In this document: positions 1 to 13,524 of the stretch, in pieces
Layout of the letters: each line of letters opens with the position of its first letter
Numbering within the stretch: position 1 is the first letter of the stretch
Origin: Blastocystis sp. Blastoise
Taxonomy: Eukaryota; Sar; Bigyra; Opalinata; Blastocystidae
DNA: 64,000 nucleotides
NCBI GenBank assembly: GCA_039096225.1
Contig: JBBPEB010000011.1
Coordinates: 496,001-560,000 of the forward strand
Reading direction: 5' to 3'
Translations under genes and position numbers: made by a program
The notes under the pieces: generated by a model
What the model was told of the DNA's origin: nothing
Databases searched by the model: none
What the model saw: only the letters and a program-made list of their open reading frames with translations

Positions 1-1220
1 AATATAACCGCGGGACTGGAATGAATCACGAAGTGTAGGTTGAGAATACACAAGATTATTAATCACAGTAATAGTATTACACATAATCACGTGATCTTCT
101 TTATAGTTTATAGAGCTAAATGCAAGATTCACAATATCATTATAATATACCGATATAATTGTACATATATCTTTATTAGTAAGTAGATTAGCAACAGTAG
201 CTAAAACAAAAGGTAATAATTCTTTTGAAATAGGAGAAGTAATAACCGATAGAATACTATTTAATAACTCCTTCTTCTTACCAATAGCAGATACAATAGA
301 AGCTATATATAGATAGATAATAATATATATATAATCAATATTAAAAATAATATATATATAATCAATATTGAAAATAATATATATATATATATACCATCTC
401 TAGTAATCATAGCTAAACATTTATATAAATGTATATAAATATCTTCTGAAGGATCTCTATAGATACCAAATAAACTCATAAAAGTATCAGGAATAGTATA
501 TATATATTTTGAAGCTTCTATATAAAAGTATAATAATAATAATTATAATAATAATTAAATATATATATATATATACCTGATTGATCTTTGAATGTTAAAC
601 CTAATAATTGAAGATATAATTTTGTAATTTCAAGATTTTTAAAATGAGTACGTATCTTATTATTAATAGTACCAAATAATTGGATGAAATCATCATAAAA
701 TATAACAGAATATTCTATAGATAAGTATTATAAGTATAATAATAATAATAATAATAATAGACATAATAAAATTAATAAACATAATATATATATATATATA
801 TATATATACCCATAGTAACAAAGTTGGTAAGAGCAAGAAGAAGAGGTAATATAATATCTTCTTCATTAGTTTGATATAAGGTATCTTCTATTTTACGTAA
901 AGCAGGGCTATCCAATATAAATAAAGTAATTGACTCTATATATAATTATATTATGTTTATTATTATATTAATAAAATAATAAATATATAATAAAAAGAAA
1001 ACTCTTAAAATCTTTAAAAAAATGAAAAAAAAAATTAAATTTATAATATATATATATATACTATCACTAAAGAAATGGCTAAGTGTATAAGAAGCTAAAG
1101 TAACAAGAGTAACATCTTCATATATATATTTTGACATAGTATCTGTCATCATACGTAAATATTTCTCTTGAATTAATTCATTCAAATGAAATACATTCTC
1201 AGGAGACACTAAAGGATCTA

Positions 1221-1252
<32 letters not shown>

Positions 1253-2248
1253 TAATAATAATATTAGAATAATAAAAGTATAAAAAAGAATATTTAATAA
1301 TTAATAATAAAAGAATAATTTATAATATAAGAATAAATAAGAATATAAGAATAAATAATAATAATAAAAATATAATTAATAATAATAATAAAATATACCA
1401 GTATATAATAATTCTGTAATAAATAAAATTAATATTTTTAATACTTGTTTTCCTTCAGGAAGAGAAGTATTCTTATATTTATTATATAAGTAATTTAATT
1501 GAGCAGGAAGTGTATTTTCATTTACATCTTGAGCTGTTTCTAATTCGGGTATCAAATCAGGCTCTATAATATATATATATATAATAATTACAAATAAAAT
1601 AATTACAAATAAAATAATAAATAATAAAAAACAAATAACAATAATTAGAAAAAAAAATATTTCTATACCAAATTGAAGCAAGGCCATAAGAACTTTAAAT
1701 AAACGAATAAGACATATAGGTTCATTTTTAAGTTCATCAATCATAGCCATTAACGCAAGTGAACCATCAGTCATTAAAGATTGAGTACAACGTAATGCTA
1801 TAATAAGTATAAATAGAAAATAAATAGAATCTATATATCAGCATACCAATAATAGAAGTATCTATTCCAGAAAAAGAAGGTAAAGCCTATAAAAAAAACG
1901 ATTAAAACAAATTATTTAAAGAAATAGCAAATACGGGAGGATTGTAAAGTTCAATGATTTGTCCAGGAACATATAAATACCAGCAAAGCTTATTTTCAGG
2001 AGATAAATCAATGCCTTTATATCTTAGTAAAATATTATCACGAACATCAACGAGTTTATCGGTCTAGAGATAATTTATTATTGGTTAGAAACTCATGTAT
2101 TCACAAAAATCAAAAGATAGAATAAATATACAGACAAAAAAAGTCTTAAGAGATCAATAATTCGACTAATTTTATAACTTGGGTCGACATTATGCTTATA
2201 AATTGTGTTGAATTTTACAACAAGAAATGTAACTTCGATTTGAACCAT
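1..2248 (-). CDS. Armadillo-repeat host protein, ELMO/formin-like N-terminus, partial
   Basis: Ten exons can be traced on the minus strand: 2248-2132, 2063-1935, 1886-1847, 1797-1669, 1563-1399, 1217-1072, 935-810, 714-577, 517-395 and 302-1 (continuing off the window). Introns are mostly GTATAT...TATAG and the frame stays open across them. The first two exons (from ATG at 2248, MVQIEVTFLVV) look like a beta-grasp small-GTPase-binding domain. The rest is all-helical with armadillo/HEAT character (for example SKELLPFVLATVANLLTN in exon 10). A GTPase-binding domain followed by armadillo repeats is known in ELMO proteins and in some formins; PSMD5-type proteasome chaperones are another armadillo possibility. 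The family assignment is inference; the multi-exon gene itself is well supported by phase-consistent splicing. The C-terminus, which would decide the family, is outside the window. Confidence 0.6.
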
Positions 2249-2601
2249 CTTCTTATTTGTTTTAAAACAAAAATACTAATAATTTGGATCAGTTTTCTAT
2301 TTCTCCTCATGAATAAAAAAATCTAAAAAAAAGTGTTTGCATTTCGCACAAGAAAATTGTTTTCTCATGGTTATTCCTTATTTATCCTCTTTATTTTAAA
2401 ATTTTCAGAAAAACAAAATATTTTTAAATTTCTAGAAAAATTGAATCTGTACATAAAGAAATAAACATGGTATTTCTTACAAACACAGTTGAATTTTATA
2501 TTTTTTTCATTAAAGAAATTTTTTTTTATTTTTTTTAAATATAGAAGCCTATTATGGTAATTTGTTCATTATATTCCCTTTTTTATTAAGCCTCATATAG
2601 T

Positions 2602-2867
2602 CTTCCGACGTAACGTTTTCGTCAAATATTAATATTTCATTAAAAGAATCTAATACTCAAGCTAATGATAGTAATATGGAACTCCCTAAAATGGATTCTA
2701 TAGATTGGGTTGTTAATCATTATAGAGATTATTATGCATCCAATTTAATACATGAAGAAACGTTATGTTACACATCGATTTCAGAGCATAAATCCATTGG
2801 CAGAGTACGACATGAAATGATAAATAGAATTATGAATCCATCAGCAAAATTTGATACTTCAAATTAA
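2602..2867 (+). CDS. Small orphan ORF, possible terminal exon
   Basis: An open frame runs from an ATATAG acceptor-like site near 2600 to TAA at 2867. The first ATG is at 2676 (MELPKMDSIDWVV), giving 63 residues. Base composition is less AT-repetitive than the surroundings, and the protein has a mixed, globular-looking sequence. It lies head-to-head with the armadillo gene (start 2248) and ends about 195 bp before the CACTA insertion at 3063. It could be a short gene or the last exon of a gene whose earlier exons I cannot find. I recognise no family. Confidence 0.3.
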
Positions 2868-3059
2868 CTTTTAATTGTAGACTCACACCAGTTTCATCTT
2901 TTCTACTTTTTCTATTTTTTTATATAATATATATATATATTTTAATAATTTATGTGTATTTATATTTTTAATAATGAAATATATATATATATGTATATAT
3001 TATAATTAACTTGTTCTAATTCATTATTGTTTTCAATTTGTTTAGTTAAATGAATTTAA

Positions 3060-3062
3060 TTG
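3060..3062. repeat. Target-site duplication TTG, left side of element A1
   Basis: TTG precedes the CACTA terminus, and an identical TTG follows the opposite terminus at 16684-16686. A 3-bp duplication is the hallmark of CACTA/EnSpm insertion. Confidence 0.85.
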
Positions 3063-3075
3063 CACTATCAGCGAT
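3063..3075 (+). repeat. Terminal inverted repeat of A1, outer end
   Basis: CACTATCAGCGAT, followed by TTCCATGA. The mirror image is at 16671-16683. The same outer-end motif with a few changes, CACTATCAGGTATTTCC, opens element C at 48136. Confidence 0.9.
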
Positions 3076-4042
3076 TTCCATGAATAAAAATGGCCTTCTT
3101 TGTCACGTTTTGCTTTTTGGATTTAAGATTTTTTCAGAACAATTAAACAAGGAAAAAAAATACCCTCCACAGAATAAACAACAAAAAGCATAAAAAAACC
3201 CAATGAAGATTTTTAGTATATACACGATGATTATTTTTGGTCGCTCTTTGAATAATTAATTTAAAAACTATTTAATGATTTAAATTTATCTTTGTTATTT
3301 TCATAAACTACTCTATACGCAACTATGGCTTTAACCATTATAACAAAAATTAGAAAACAAAACGAGTAAATTGTAAATAAATTCTAATTGTGAAATAACA
3401 TTAAAACATTTTTTTAAATCTATCTACTGGTGGTAATTACTTCTGTCTATAAATACTCTATATAAAAAAAATAAGTTAGAATTATTCAAATCAATAAATA
3501 GTTATACATACCTAATTCACATCGTTAAAGATAGCTGTCATTTCAATGCACGTTACAATTTATATGAAGCAACTAAAGAAAGGGATATTGATAGTTAATT
3601 AAATAATAGTAACAAAGAATTATAGAAATACGAAACAAAATACTTGCTACCCTTGAATAATCAAACACCTGACATTCTATATAAAAAGATGTTATGATAT
3701 TTTACAACATTATATACATTAACAAGATAATTGATTCGAAAATTGATAGACACCTAGACACAATAATACTTTAATACTGTTTAAAAGTAAAATACATTTT
3801 CAAAGAGTATAGTTATTGAATATGTTCATTGATATTTTTGTTGTGAGATAAACAAAGCAATAAAATAAAATATGAATGTATGGTGTAAAACAAAAAATAA
3901 AGTCAGCATAAAAATATATTCTATTAAAAATACTTAGCCAATCATTTTAATATAAATCAAAAGAATTATAGTGTAGAAGATAAATAGCCAATCATTATGA
4001 AATAGAATAAAGGAATAAAGAAAAATAGAATAATTCAAAGAT

Positions 4043-4829
4043 TTATCCTGAGAATGGTAGAATCTCTTGGCATTTCTGCAAATTGTTTATTATTGTTTCA
4101 TAATGTATATATGTATAAGAACTTGTATTTGGAAAAGGACTAATTGGAATCCATTTGCCAAACTAAAAATAAAGAATATTATATAAAAGAATGATAAAAG
4201 AAACGTATAAAAGCATACAATCTCAGAGGATCCTGAGTCATGTATTTCTATTTCTCTATCTAAATGAAACCCAAAGAATTGAGGAAACGAGCCTTTTCGA
4301 CGACGATTAGTAATACATTCACGAACACAAACCATTATAATTTCATCACTATAATTATCTTGTTTCTCATATGTATGCAAATAAAGACGAGCAAGACGAC
4401 AAATATATATGTAGACCTCTGACTCATGATCTAAACATATATTATTCTTTTTTAATGTAAACATGGATTTTGCATTTTTTCGTATAGCTTCAGGTAAGCA
4501 AAAAGGAATTACCTTTATTATAGTCTATTGAATTAAACATTATATATGTATACAATAAATACTTTTAATTTATTTGAATTCAACTTCTTGTTTCTAAATG
4601 GAATATCTCTTTTAATGGAAAGTCTTCTTATCATAGCCTCACATTCTATAAAAACATCTGAGCAACGAATAGTCTTTTCTAAATAATTATTACCAAAGAA
4701 TTAAATTGAAATACCATTTGTCTCTTCACCTTTTAATTCGTTAAAATAATGTTCGATAGCTTTATAGATATCTTCTTGAAGACTATCAATTTTATTTCTT
4801 TCTAATGAAGATAAAGTAGATGATTCCAT
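4043..4829 (-). CDS. Second gene of element A1, unknown function
   Basis: The gene diverges from the transposase and sits near the outer end. ATG at 4829 opens a helical segment (MESSTLSSLERNKID). Exon 1 ends at 4716, and a 37-bp intron (4715-4679) joins it in frame to exon 2 (from 4678). A further intron leads to the exon containing VIPFCLPEAIRKNAK. A last splice gives a C-terminus ending PFSG at the TAA at 4043. An alternative ATG at 4925 would add a hydrophobic leader, but it runs through intron-like sequence. CACTA elements usually carry a second product (TNPA in maize Spm) that binds subterminal repeats; position and divergence suggest the same role here, without sequence support. It could instead be a captured host gene. 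The basic patch NRRRKGS may bind nucleic acid. Confidence 0.5.
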
Positions 4830-5026
4830 GAAAAAGAAAGTAAAAGAAAAAATATATATGAAAACCGTGATAATAATCAGTAAAATTCTACAGAAGAAAT
4901 GAATTTTATTTTTTTTAATAAACATTTTTCATAGTATTTGTTATAATGAATAATTATAGACATAAGATATCTAATAAGAAGAAATCAGGAATAAATAGTA
5001 AGATATAAAAATAAGAAATAACATTA

Positions 5027-8000
5027 ATGATCATAGCAACATTATTATCTGAGAGACATGACACTTATCATAGATCAACTACCTTGATTGCAGATGAAAT
5101 CAACAATGTGAATATTTCTTTAAATAATGAGAATACACCAATTGAGATAGAAAATGGTGATATTATAAGGCAGATCATGCAACTCATCTTATCACAAAAA
5201 GTATACGGTTTATATTAATATATATATAATATATACCTCTCTTTTAATATAAGCCATTATTATATTTCTTCAACACAATACCTACTAATCATTTTATCTA
5301 GATAATTCATGAGAAAGTGAGTACAAAAGAGGATGCCATGAATGACCTAATTTTTGAGTGTTGGAGAAAACTAGGTATTAGCTTTCAAAAAGTAGCAAAT
5401 TTGTATGAATTAATAAATAATTTAATAAGCGAATTTGACATTGATCTTCCTATATTAACAATACCCAAATGCTCACAAAATATTGTAAGAAAATATGTTA
5501 GAAATTCTATATATAAGCCTCTTCATATAAATATATTTTCATGTAATAAGTGTCATGTAATACATACATATAATACAATACAAGCATATCCATTATTTAA
5601 AGATATAACATGTAGTAATCCTATATGCAACGGAAATATATGTATATATTTCTAGAAGTAGTTATATATATATATATATATATCACAAAACATTATATAA
5701 TTCTTATATAGGTAACAAACAAGTTATTATTCCACTAATTCCCCGACTTCAAGCCATACTTTCATCTCCATATTATATACAAGATATTGAATTTTATCGA
5801 AAAGATGAGATAGAACAAATATATAGTAGTCTTAATAATAGTAACCTAGATTCAATGATTCAAAATATACCAAATTACATGCTAGGAATGAATTATAAAT
5901 CATATCTTAGAGATTGTGCCAATAATGGTGATATCATTTTATCATTCAACGTTACTACAGACGGTATATCGATGTTTGATAAGGCTGTTACTAAGCAGAA
6001 TAGTTCTTCAAACCCAATTTTGATCCAATTATTAAATTATAAGAAATTTAGAAAGTACGATAAAAGAGAGTTCTATATGTATACTTGCGTAGATGAGCCT
6101 TCTATTGACTTATGCCTTGATATACTGATGGCTGAATTCAAGTTACTCCAAGCTGGAATAAACATGGATATTTATCTTGATGGGAGATTACAGAATAGGA
6201 AAGTAGTTGGCATATTAATTAATACATTTGGAGATTCTGCAGCATTATCTCATGTAGGTAAATTTTTAGGTCCATCATCTACATATCCTTGTAGATTTTG
6301 CGATATGCAAAGCGATAAGCATGCTGAACTATTACATGAAGGTATGAAGTGTTCCTATTCTCATGTATCTATATCAGTTCAAAAGTCGAATACTGGAGTC
6401 CATATATATATTCCATGTTATCAGTTTCTTCTTAAATGGATTAATAAAACGAATACTTATATAAATAGTAAACCATATATCATGTACAAATCCTTTTCGA
6501 AGAGTTGTAAGTTATATGAAGATTCATTTACTAATATTAGATACAATCCATATTCTAAAGAAGTAATTACTGAAATAAGAAGTAGTAATAATGATAATCC
6601 ATCCTACAATAAAGGAATAAAAAAGGTAAGAAGTACTTCTGAACAACTTAGCTACTTTAATCCTTCAACATCATTTCCATTAGATACTATGCATCTTTTT
6701 GGAAATGTTTGTAATACTTTATTAAGTTTATTATTTGGATTCAAGAAGGAAAATAAAAATAAAAGTAAGAAGAAGGAAGAAAGTAATAAAAGTAAGAAGA
6801 AGAAAGAAAGTAATAAAGGTAAGAAGAGGAAAAATAGTAATAAAGGTAAGAAGAAGAAAGATAGTAATAAATGTAATATGAAGGAAGATAGTAATGAAAG
6901 TAATATGAAGGAAGATAGTAATATGAAGGAAGATAGTAATGTAAGTAATATGAAGGAAGATCAATCGAATAAAAAGACATCCTCAAATGAAAAAGAAAAT
7001 GATAATACTAAAGAAAACCAGAGGAAACCATTTGAACTAAACCCAACAAATAAAAGCATTTTGGAAACACGTATCTCAGCAGTTAATAGTATATATGGGG
7101 ATTGTGAATACCAGTTTCGTTATATACTAGATGAAACAATGTTCAACAAAATAAATACACACACGAAAATATTTTTCGTTTCTAAAATATTACCATTAAT
7201 ATTATATGATTTTAATTCAAAAGACAGTCCTATAATACCTCTTTTCGAATTATTAGCTTCTATTATTCATGATTGCCATATATATAAAGCGAATGATATC
7301 GAAGACTTGGAAATGCTTGAAAAGAAATGTTTTACATTCACATTTCTCTGTGAGCTTATACTGCCAAAGCAATTAATTACATCTCAAATACATTCTATCC
7401 AGCACTTGGTCTCATGTTTAAGAAATACAGGAAGCTTATCAGTAACATCAACTTGGAAATCAGAATCATATTATTCTAAAATTAAGCACTCATCTCATTC
7501 TCGCAATGAATTTAATATTTCCTGCTGCATGTCATCAATAACCAAAGAAACAATTTTAGTATCTAATGATCATCAAGGAAGATCCAATAACAGAAACGAA
7601 ATAAGTAATATATCTCAACCATGTGAAGATATGCAACATGATAAGAATACTATTTACTATAATCCTGTTGGAAACAATAAAACATATATATATTCTGCTA
7701 GTTGTTCTCATTATTCTGAACCGATAGAGATGCCAGATAAAGTACTTTTCCAGTTTCTCAAAATAATTCTTGAAGAAGGATCTCAAACACTTATTAATTA
7801 TCTAATAGATGGTATTATTGGTTGGACAGGAGAAAATAGAAATTATAATTTAAACTTATTTATAGAAAATAATTTTCATCAGTTGAAGGATAATTATAAT
7901 AAACTATCTGTTAGTTTCTATGATAGAATCCTTGTTAATAACAAACTTATATATACAACCAGCCAAGTTGATGATGGTGTACATAGAATAGATAATTCAT

Positions 8001-8278
8001 ACTTGATATATTATGAAAAAGAAAATAATCATCAGCCACATCTTGTAAAGGCCTTAAAATATATAAAGGTGAATGATTCCATATTTGTAATGAATTACGA
8101 TTATGGTCCAGCATTATCATCTGCAACAGGATTATATTATCACTTTATGGACAGTCAAGGGTTTCAAGGATTCCAAAATATTAACATATTTCTTGCTTCA
8201 AACGTTTTAGTAATGGATATACATACAAATAAAACCCCTGATGACATTCTTTGTGAAGTATATACTTATATTAATTAA
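5027..8278 (+). CDS. CACTA transposase (TNP2 family), element A1
   Basis: Three exons, 5027-5200, 5302-5641 and 5712-8278, join in phase to 1026 residues. Both introns begin GTATA, and end TCTAG and TATAG. Exon 2 carries a zinc-ribbon (CNKC ... CSNPIC) just before the catalytic domain, as in TNP2 transposases. Exon 3 has TTDGIS (Asp about residue 255), FGDSAAL (Asp about 346), the CRFC knuckle (about 365-368) and LDTMHLFGN (about 496-499). These are the characteristic blocks of the family, which cuts and pastes CACTA elements in the nucleus. About 90 residues of Lys/Ser/Asn repeats (KKKESNKGKK type, about 516-605) interrupt the domain. A possible extra last exon is at 8580-8705. No internal stop is seen, so the gene looks intact. 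Confidence 0.88.
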
Positions 8279-8579
8279 TAATAAATAATAATATATTCAT
8301 ATTAGTATCATAATAAATACATCGTATGTATATTAGTAATAGTTATTTAGTATCATTTTTTATATTTCATTGTGTAGATAAATCTTTTAATTACTAATAT
8401 AATAATTATTATAATGAATTCATTTTACTTTTATATATATTTAATTATCAGAATGATTACCTTCATCTTTATATGCATATATATATTCTTAATACTAATT
8501 ATTTATATATTATTAACTATAAAAAATTTTGTCAAATAATATCTTTTATTGTTTCTATACTTTATTCTTCTTTATATAG

Positions 8580-8705
8580 GAAAAACAAACCAAAGAAAAG
8601 ACTATCCAAAGGTCTACGTTGACAGTAACTTCAGAAGATGTTTATACTTATACAACATTTATACCAAAAGACTACATGCATGTGAATGGGTACATTTCCA
8701 TGTAA
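8580..8705 (+). CDS. Possible alternative last exon of the A1 transposase
   Basis: A GTATAT donor at 8258 (after codon GAA) could splice to the TATATAG acceptor ending at 8579. Phase is kept, giving 41 further residues ending NGYISM and TAA at 8705. This replaces the short tail VYTYIN of the unspliced form. The segment has clearly higher GC than the surrounding 8280-8580 and 8750-9800 DNA. The intron would be 322 bp, longer than others in the window, so this remains an option rather than a firm model. Confidence 0.4.
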   Translation, partial: EKQTKEKTIQRSTLTVTSEDVYTYTTFIPKDYMHVNGYISM

Positions 8706-10599
8706 ATACTTATAAAATTATATGTATAATCGTATTTAAACTTTGACTTTTTTATAATTTATATTTTTAATGTATAATTTCATACATATTATCTCTTATA
8801 ATCACTTTTTGGTTGTTCTTGTTATTAATGAATTTCATAACATAAAAGCAGATCATAGTAGGTTTTTCTAACTTAATTCAACTTCATAATAGTTAAAATT
8901 ACAGTGAATAAATGTTTTAAATAATACATAAAAAAATGTTCAAATTCATATCTATTTACAACTTTTTTCACCAATAATCTATATATATGAAGCAATAATC
9001 ATCGAACTTTTCAAGTATCTAATATTATATCGAATAATATATATATTATATTGATTTGTACTAAATTCATTCATATTTACTGAATATATCCTTATTTCAT
9101 TGTATTTTTCTATCCATAATAATAAAGCATCTTATTTAAAAACTATTACATGTTCTATTCAAAATAGAATGAGCATAGACTTATTTAATTTAATCTTCTA
9201 AATTCTCATATATTTTTTTAAATGTTTAATATATAATCCTATTTTATTGTTATTAATTCATAAAGTAATTATTACAGTAATATATGTTTTCTATATATTT
9301 TACTAAACCATTTTCAATAACCATATTAGTAGATCTTTTGTTACTAATAAATGAAATATTAATGGCAAACCATAATGAGTAATATATGATTTTTGTATGA
9401 ACAGTCATATGATGAGAGTAAGAAAAGAGATAGAAGAAAAAATAATTAAAAGGAGAATCTGCATAGCAATACTATATTATAATCTCATTAATCTATAGTA
9501 TTATTAGTAGTAATAATAGACATTCATTGATAGTTGTGATAGAACTATTTATGATCTAAGATCAGTAGAGGTTATAAAGAAAGTAATAGTACTTCAAGTA
9601 TTATTACTTATGGTATTCTTTCTTTAAAGATATGATTACGAAAACCGAATTACATATTGATATCATAACATTTTTGGTATTTAAATTAATTTAAAAACTG
9701 TTAGTAAAGGAGGTACAATCATTTAATGACATAGCATAATATTTTAATTGATTCAAAATGTAAGAGAAATTAGAAAACAAGAATAGAAAACATAATTATA
9801 ATCTTATCATTGTTCTTATTAATAACTACTATTATACGTAGTATTAGGAGAAGAAAGAGGAAAAATATAAAAGGTATTGCATAGTAGTATATTCCAAATA
9901 TATAAGTATTAACAATATTAGAAGCAATAGACAGAAAAAGGATTTGGTGTATAATAGTTTAAGTAGCAGAATATCATTAGTATTAGATATAGTATTATTG
10001 GAATAAGAATGTAAAAAGACATGACACATATAAAATATCTTTAATATCATTACAACTAGACATAATAATAACGGTAGTAGTAGCACAAAATATTTCTATT
10101 ATATTTAAGAATTCTTATAATTATTATGAGCATGCGTATTATAACGAAAACAAGAAGAAAATTGTAGGAGTTTAGTAATAGTAGTAGTGTCATCATCAGC
10201 TTATTATATAAAAATACAAGGAGACATAACAGTATGGGTATGTTCTAACAAGAGGAAGATTATTTTGAAGAAATATTTGTATTACGATGAAAATATAATC
10301 AGTTGTTAGAATAAAAAGGCTTATACTAGTAATACTATTATACTTCATGATCTTCTGATTGTTATATAGAGAAGACTATTAATATTATTGATTCTTTATT
10401 AGTATTAGTATATGTACTATTATTTATAATCTTAGTATCTTAGTATTTGCATCCAAATTACTGATTCTTAATATAGCATTCATTCTTCTTCATGCTTTAT
10501 TATTATTCTTATTGTTAATACACTTGATATGACTTTTGTTTTTGTTATTAATAACTGTAATATACAGCAGTAATATATGGAAGTAATAATATTTAAGGA

Positions 10600-13215
10600 T
10601 GTAGTAATAATAGTATCATAAAGAAGTAATATTATCATAAAGAAGTAATAGTATCATAAAGAAGTAATAGTATTATAAAGAAGTAATAGTATTATAAAGA
10701 AGTAATAGTATTATAAAGAAGTAATAGTATCATAAAGAAATAAAAGTATTGTAAAGAAGTAATAGTATTGTACAGAAGTAATATTATTATAAGGAAGTAG
10801 TTACATTATAAGGAAGTAATAATATTATAAGTAAGTAGTTAAATTATAAGTAAGTAATATTATAATGAAGTAGTAATATTATTATTATAAGTAAGTAGTA
10901 ACATTATAAGTTATATTATTAAAATGAAGTAATAATATTGTAATGAAGTAATATTATAAGTAAGTAGTAATAATATTATTATAAGTAAATGGTAACATTA
11001 TAAGTTATATTATTATAATGAAGTCATAGTATTATAAGGAAGTCATATTATAATGAAGTAATAATATTATAAGGAAGTAATAATATTATAAGGAATTAAT
11101 ATTATTATAAGTAAGTAGTAATAATATTATTATAAGTAAGTAATAATATTATAATGAAGTAATAGTATTATATAGATGTAATAATATTATAAGGAAGTAA
11201 TAGTATTATAAGGAAGTAATAATAATATAAGTAAGTAGTAATAATATTATTATAAGGAAGTAATAATATTATGAGGAAGTAATAGTATTGTAAAGAAGTC
11301 ATAGTATTATAAGGAAGTAATAGTATTATAATGAAGTAATAATATCATAAAGAAGTAATATTATTATAAAGAAGTAATCTTATTATAAAGAAGTAATAGT
11401 ATTATAAGGAAGTAATAGTATTATAAGGAAGTAATAATATTATGAGGAAGTAATAATATTATCATAAGTACTAACATTATAAGTTATATTATTATAGGTA
11501 AGTAATAATATTATAAGTAAGTAGTAACATTATAAAGAAGTAGTAACATTATAAAGAAGTAGTAACATTATAAAGAAGTAGTAACATTATAAAGAAGTAT
11601 TAATATTATAAAGAAGTAATAATATTATAAGGAAGTAATAGTATTATAAGGAAATAATAGTATTATGAGGAAGTAATAATATTATAAGTAAGTAGTAATA
11701 ATATTATAAGTACTGACATTATAAGTTATAATATTATAAGGAAGTAATAGTATTATGAGGAAGTAATAGTATTATGAGGAAGTAATAGTATTATAAGAAA
11801 GTAATAGTATTATAAGAAAGTAATAGTATTATGAGGAAGTAATAGTATTATGAGGAAGTAATAGTATTATAAGGAAGTAATAGTATTATGAGGAAGTAAT
11901 AATATTATAATGAAGTAATAATATTATAAGTAAGTAGTAATAATATTATAAAGAAGTAATAATATTATAAGGAAATAATAATATTATGAGGAAGTAATAG
12001 TATTATAAAGAAGTAATAGTATTATAAGGAAGTAATAGTATTATAAGGAAGTAATAATATTATAAGGAAGTAATAATATTATAAGTAAGTAGTAATAATA
12101 TTATAAGTACTAACATTATAAGTTATAATATTATAAAGAAGTAATAATATTATAAGGAAGTAATAATATTATAAGTAAGTAATAATATTATAAGTAAGTA
12201 GTAATAATATTATAAAGAAGTAATAGTATTATGAGGAAGTAATAGTATTATAAGGAAGTAATAGTATTATAAGTACTAACATTATAAGTTATATTATTAT
12301 AAGTAAGTAATAATATTATGAGGAAGTAATAGTATTATGAGGAAGTAATAGTATTATAAGTACTAACATTATAAGTTATATTATTATAAGTAAGTAATAA
12401 TATTATAAGTAAGTAATAATATTATAAGGAAGTAATAGTATTATAAGTAAGTAATAATATTATAAGGAAGTAATAATACTATAAGTACTAACATTATAAG
12501 TTATATTATTATAAGTAAGTAATATTATTATAGGAAAGTAATAATATTATAAGTAAGTAGTAACATTATAAGGAAGTAATAATATTATAAAGAAGTAATA
12601 ATAATATGAGGAAGTAATAATATTATGAGGAATTAATATTATCATAAGTAAGTAGTAATAATATAAGGAAGTAATAATATTATAAGGAATTAGTATTATC
12701 ATAAGTAAGTAGTAATAATATTATTATAAGTAAGTAGTAATATTATTATAGGAAAGTAATAATATTATAAGGAAGTAGTAGTAATAAGGAAGCAATTACA
12801 ATATTATTATAAAGAAGTTGTAATAATATTATAGGTAAGTAATATTATTATAGGTAAGTAATAATAGTATTATAGGAAAGTAATAATATTATAAGGAAGT
12901 AGTATTAATATTATTATAGGTAAGTAATAATATTACAGGTAAGTAATAATATTACAGGTAAGTAATAATATTATAGGTAAGTAATATTATTATAGGTAAA
13001 TAGTAATAATATTATAGGTAAGTAATAATATTATAGGTAAATAGTAATAATATTATAGGTAAGTAATAATATTATAGGTAAGTAATAATATTATAAGGAA
13101 GTAATAATATTATAAGGAAGTAGTAGTAATAATTTTATAGGTAAGTAATAATATTATAAGGAAGTAGTAGTAATAATAATAGTATAAGTAATAGTATTAT
13201 AAGGAAGTAATAATA
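10600..13215. repeat. 19-bp minisatellite inside A1
   Basis: About 2.6 kb of degenerate tandem copies of a 19-mer of the form GAAGTAATAGTATTATAAA, with variants ending AAGG, AGTA or AGGT and frequent AAT for TAG. The most regular stretch is 10640-10740. Short TACTAACATTATAAGTTAT blocks recur inside it. No reading frame survives. The whole array is duplicated in A2. Confidence 0.9.
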
Positions 13216-13488
13216 CTATTATTATCGCCAAAAAAGTTAATTTCATCATTCATATTATTCTTCTTAGTTATAACATTAATATAATTCTTATCATTATTAT
13301 AAGATAATATATTATTATTATAATTAGTACCTATAAGGCACTCATACTTATATTCTTATTATTTTCTTTACATGATTCTTTTTATTCTTATTATAATATC
13401 ATAAAATCTAGAAGTGAGAAATAAAATTATGAAAAGCAGAATCTATAGAATGTAAATAAATATTTCTGTGTAACGCTTGTAATAATAA

Positions 13489-13518
<30 letters not shown>

Positions 13519-13524
<6 letters not shown>

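Noticed and set aside
6731-6986. Two overlapping minus-strand ORFs with Tyr/Phe/Ile repeats (and their twins at 44173-44428)
   Set aside because: They are antisense shadows of the Lys/Ser/Asn repeat inside the transposase.
10600-13215. CRISPR-like array
   Set aside because: The units are contiguous 19-mers without spacers, in a eukaryotic transposon.
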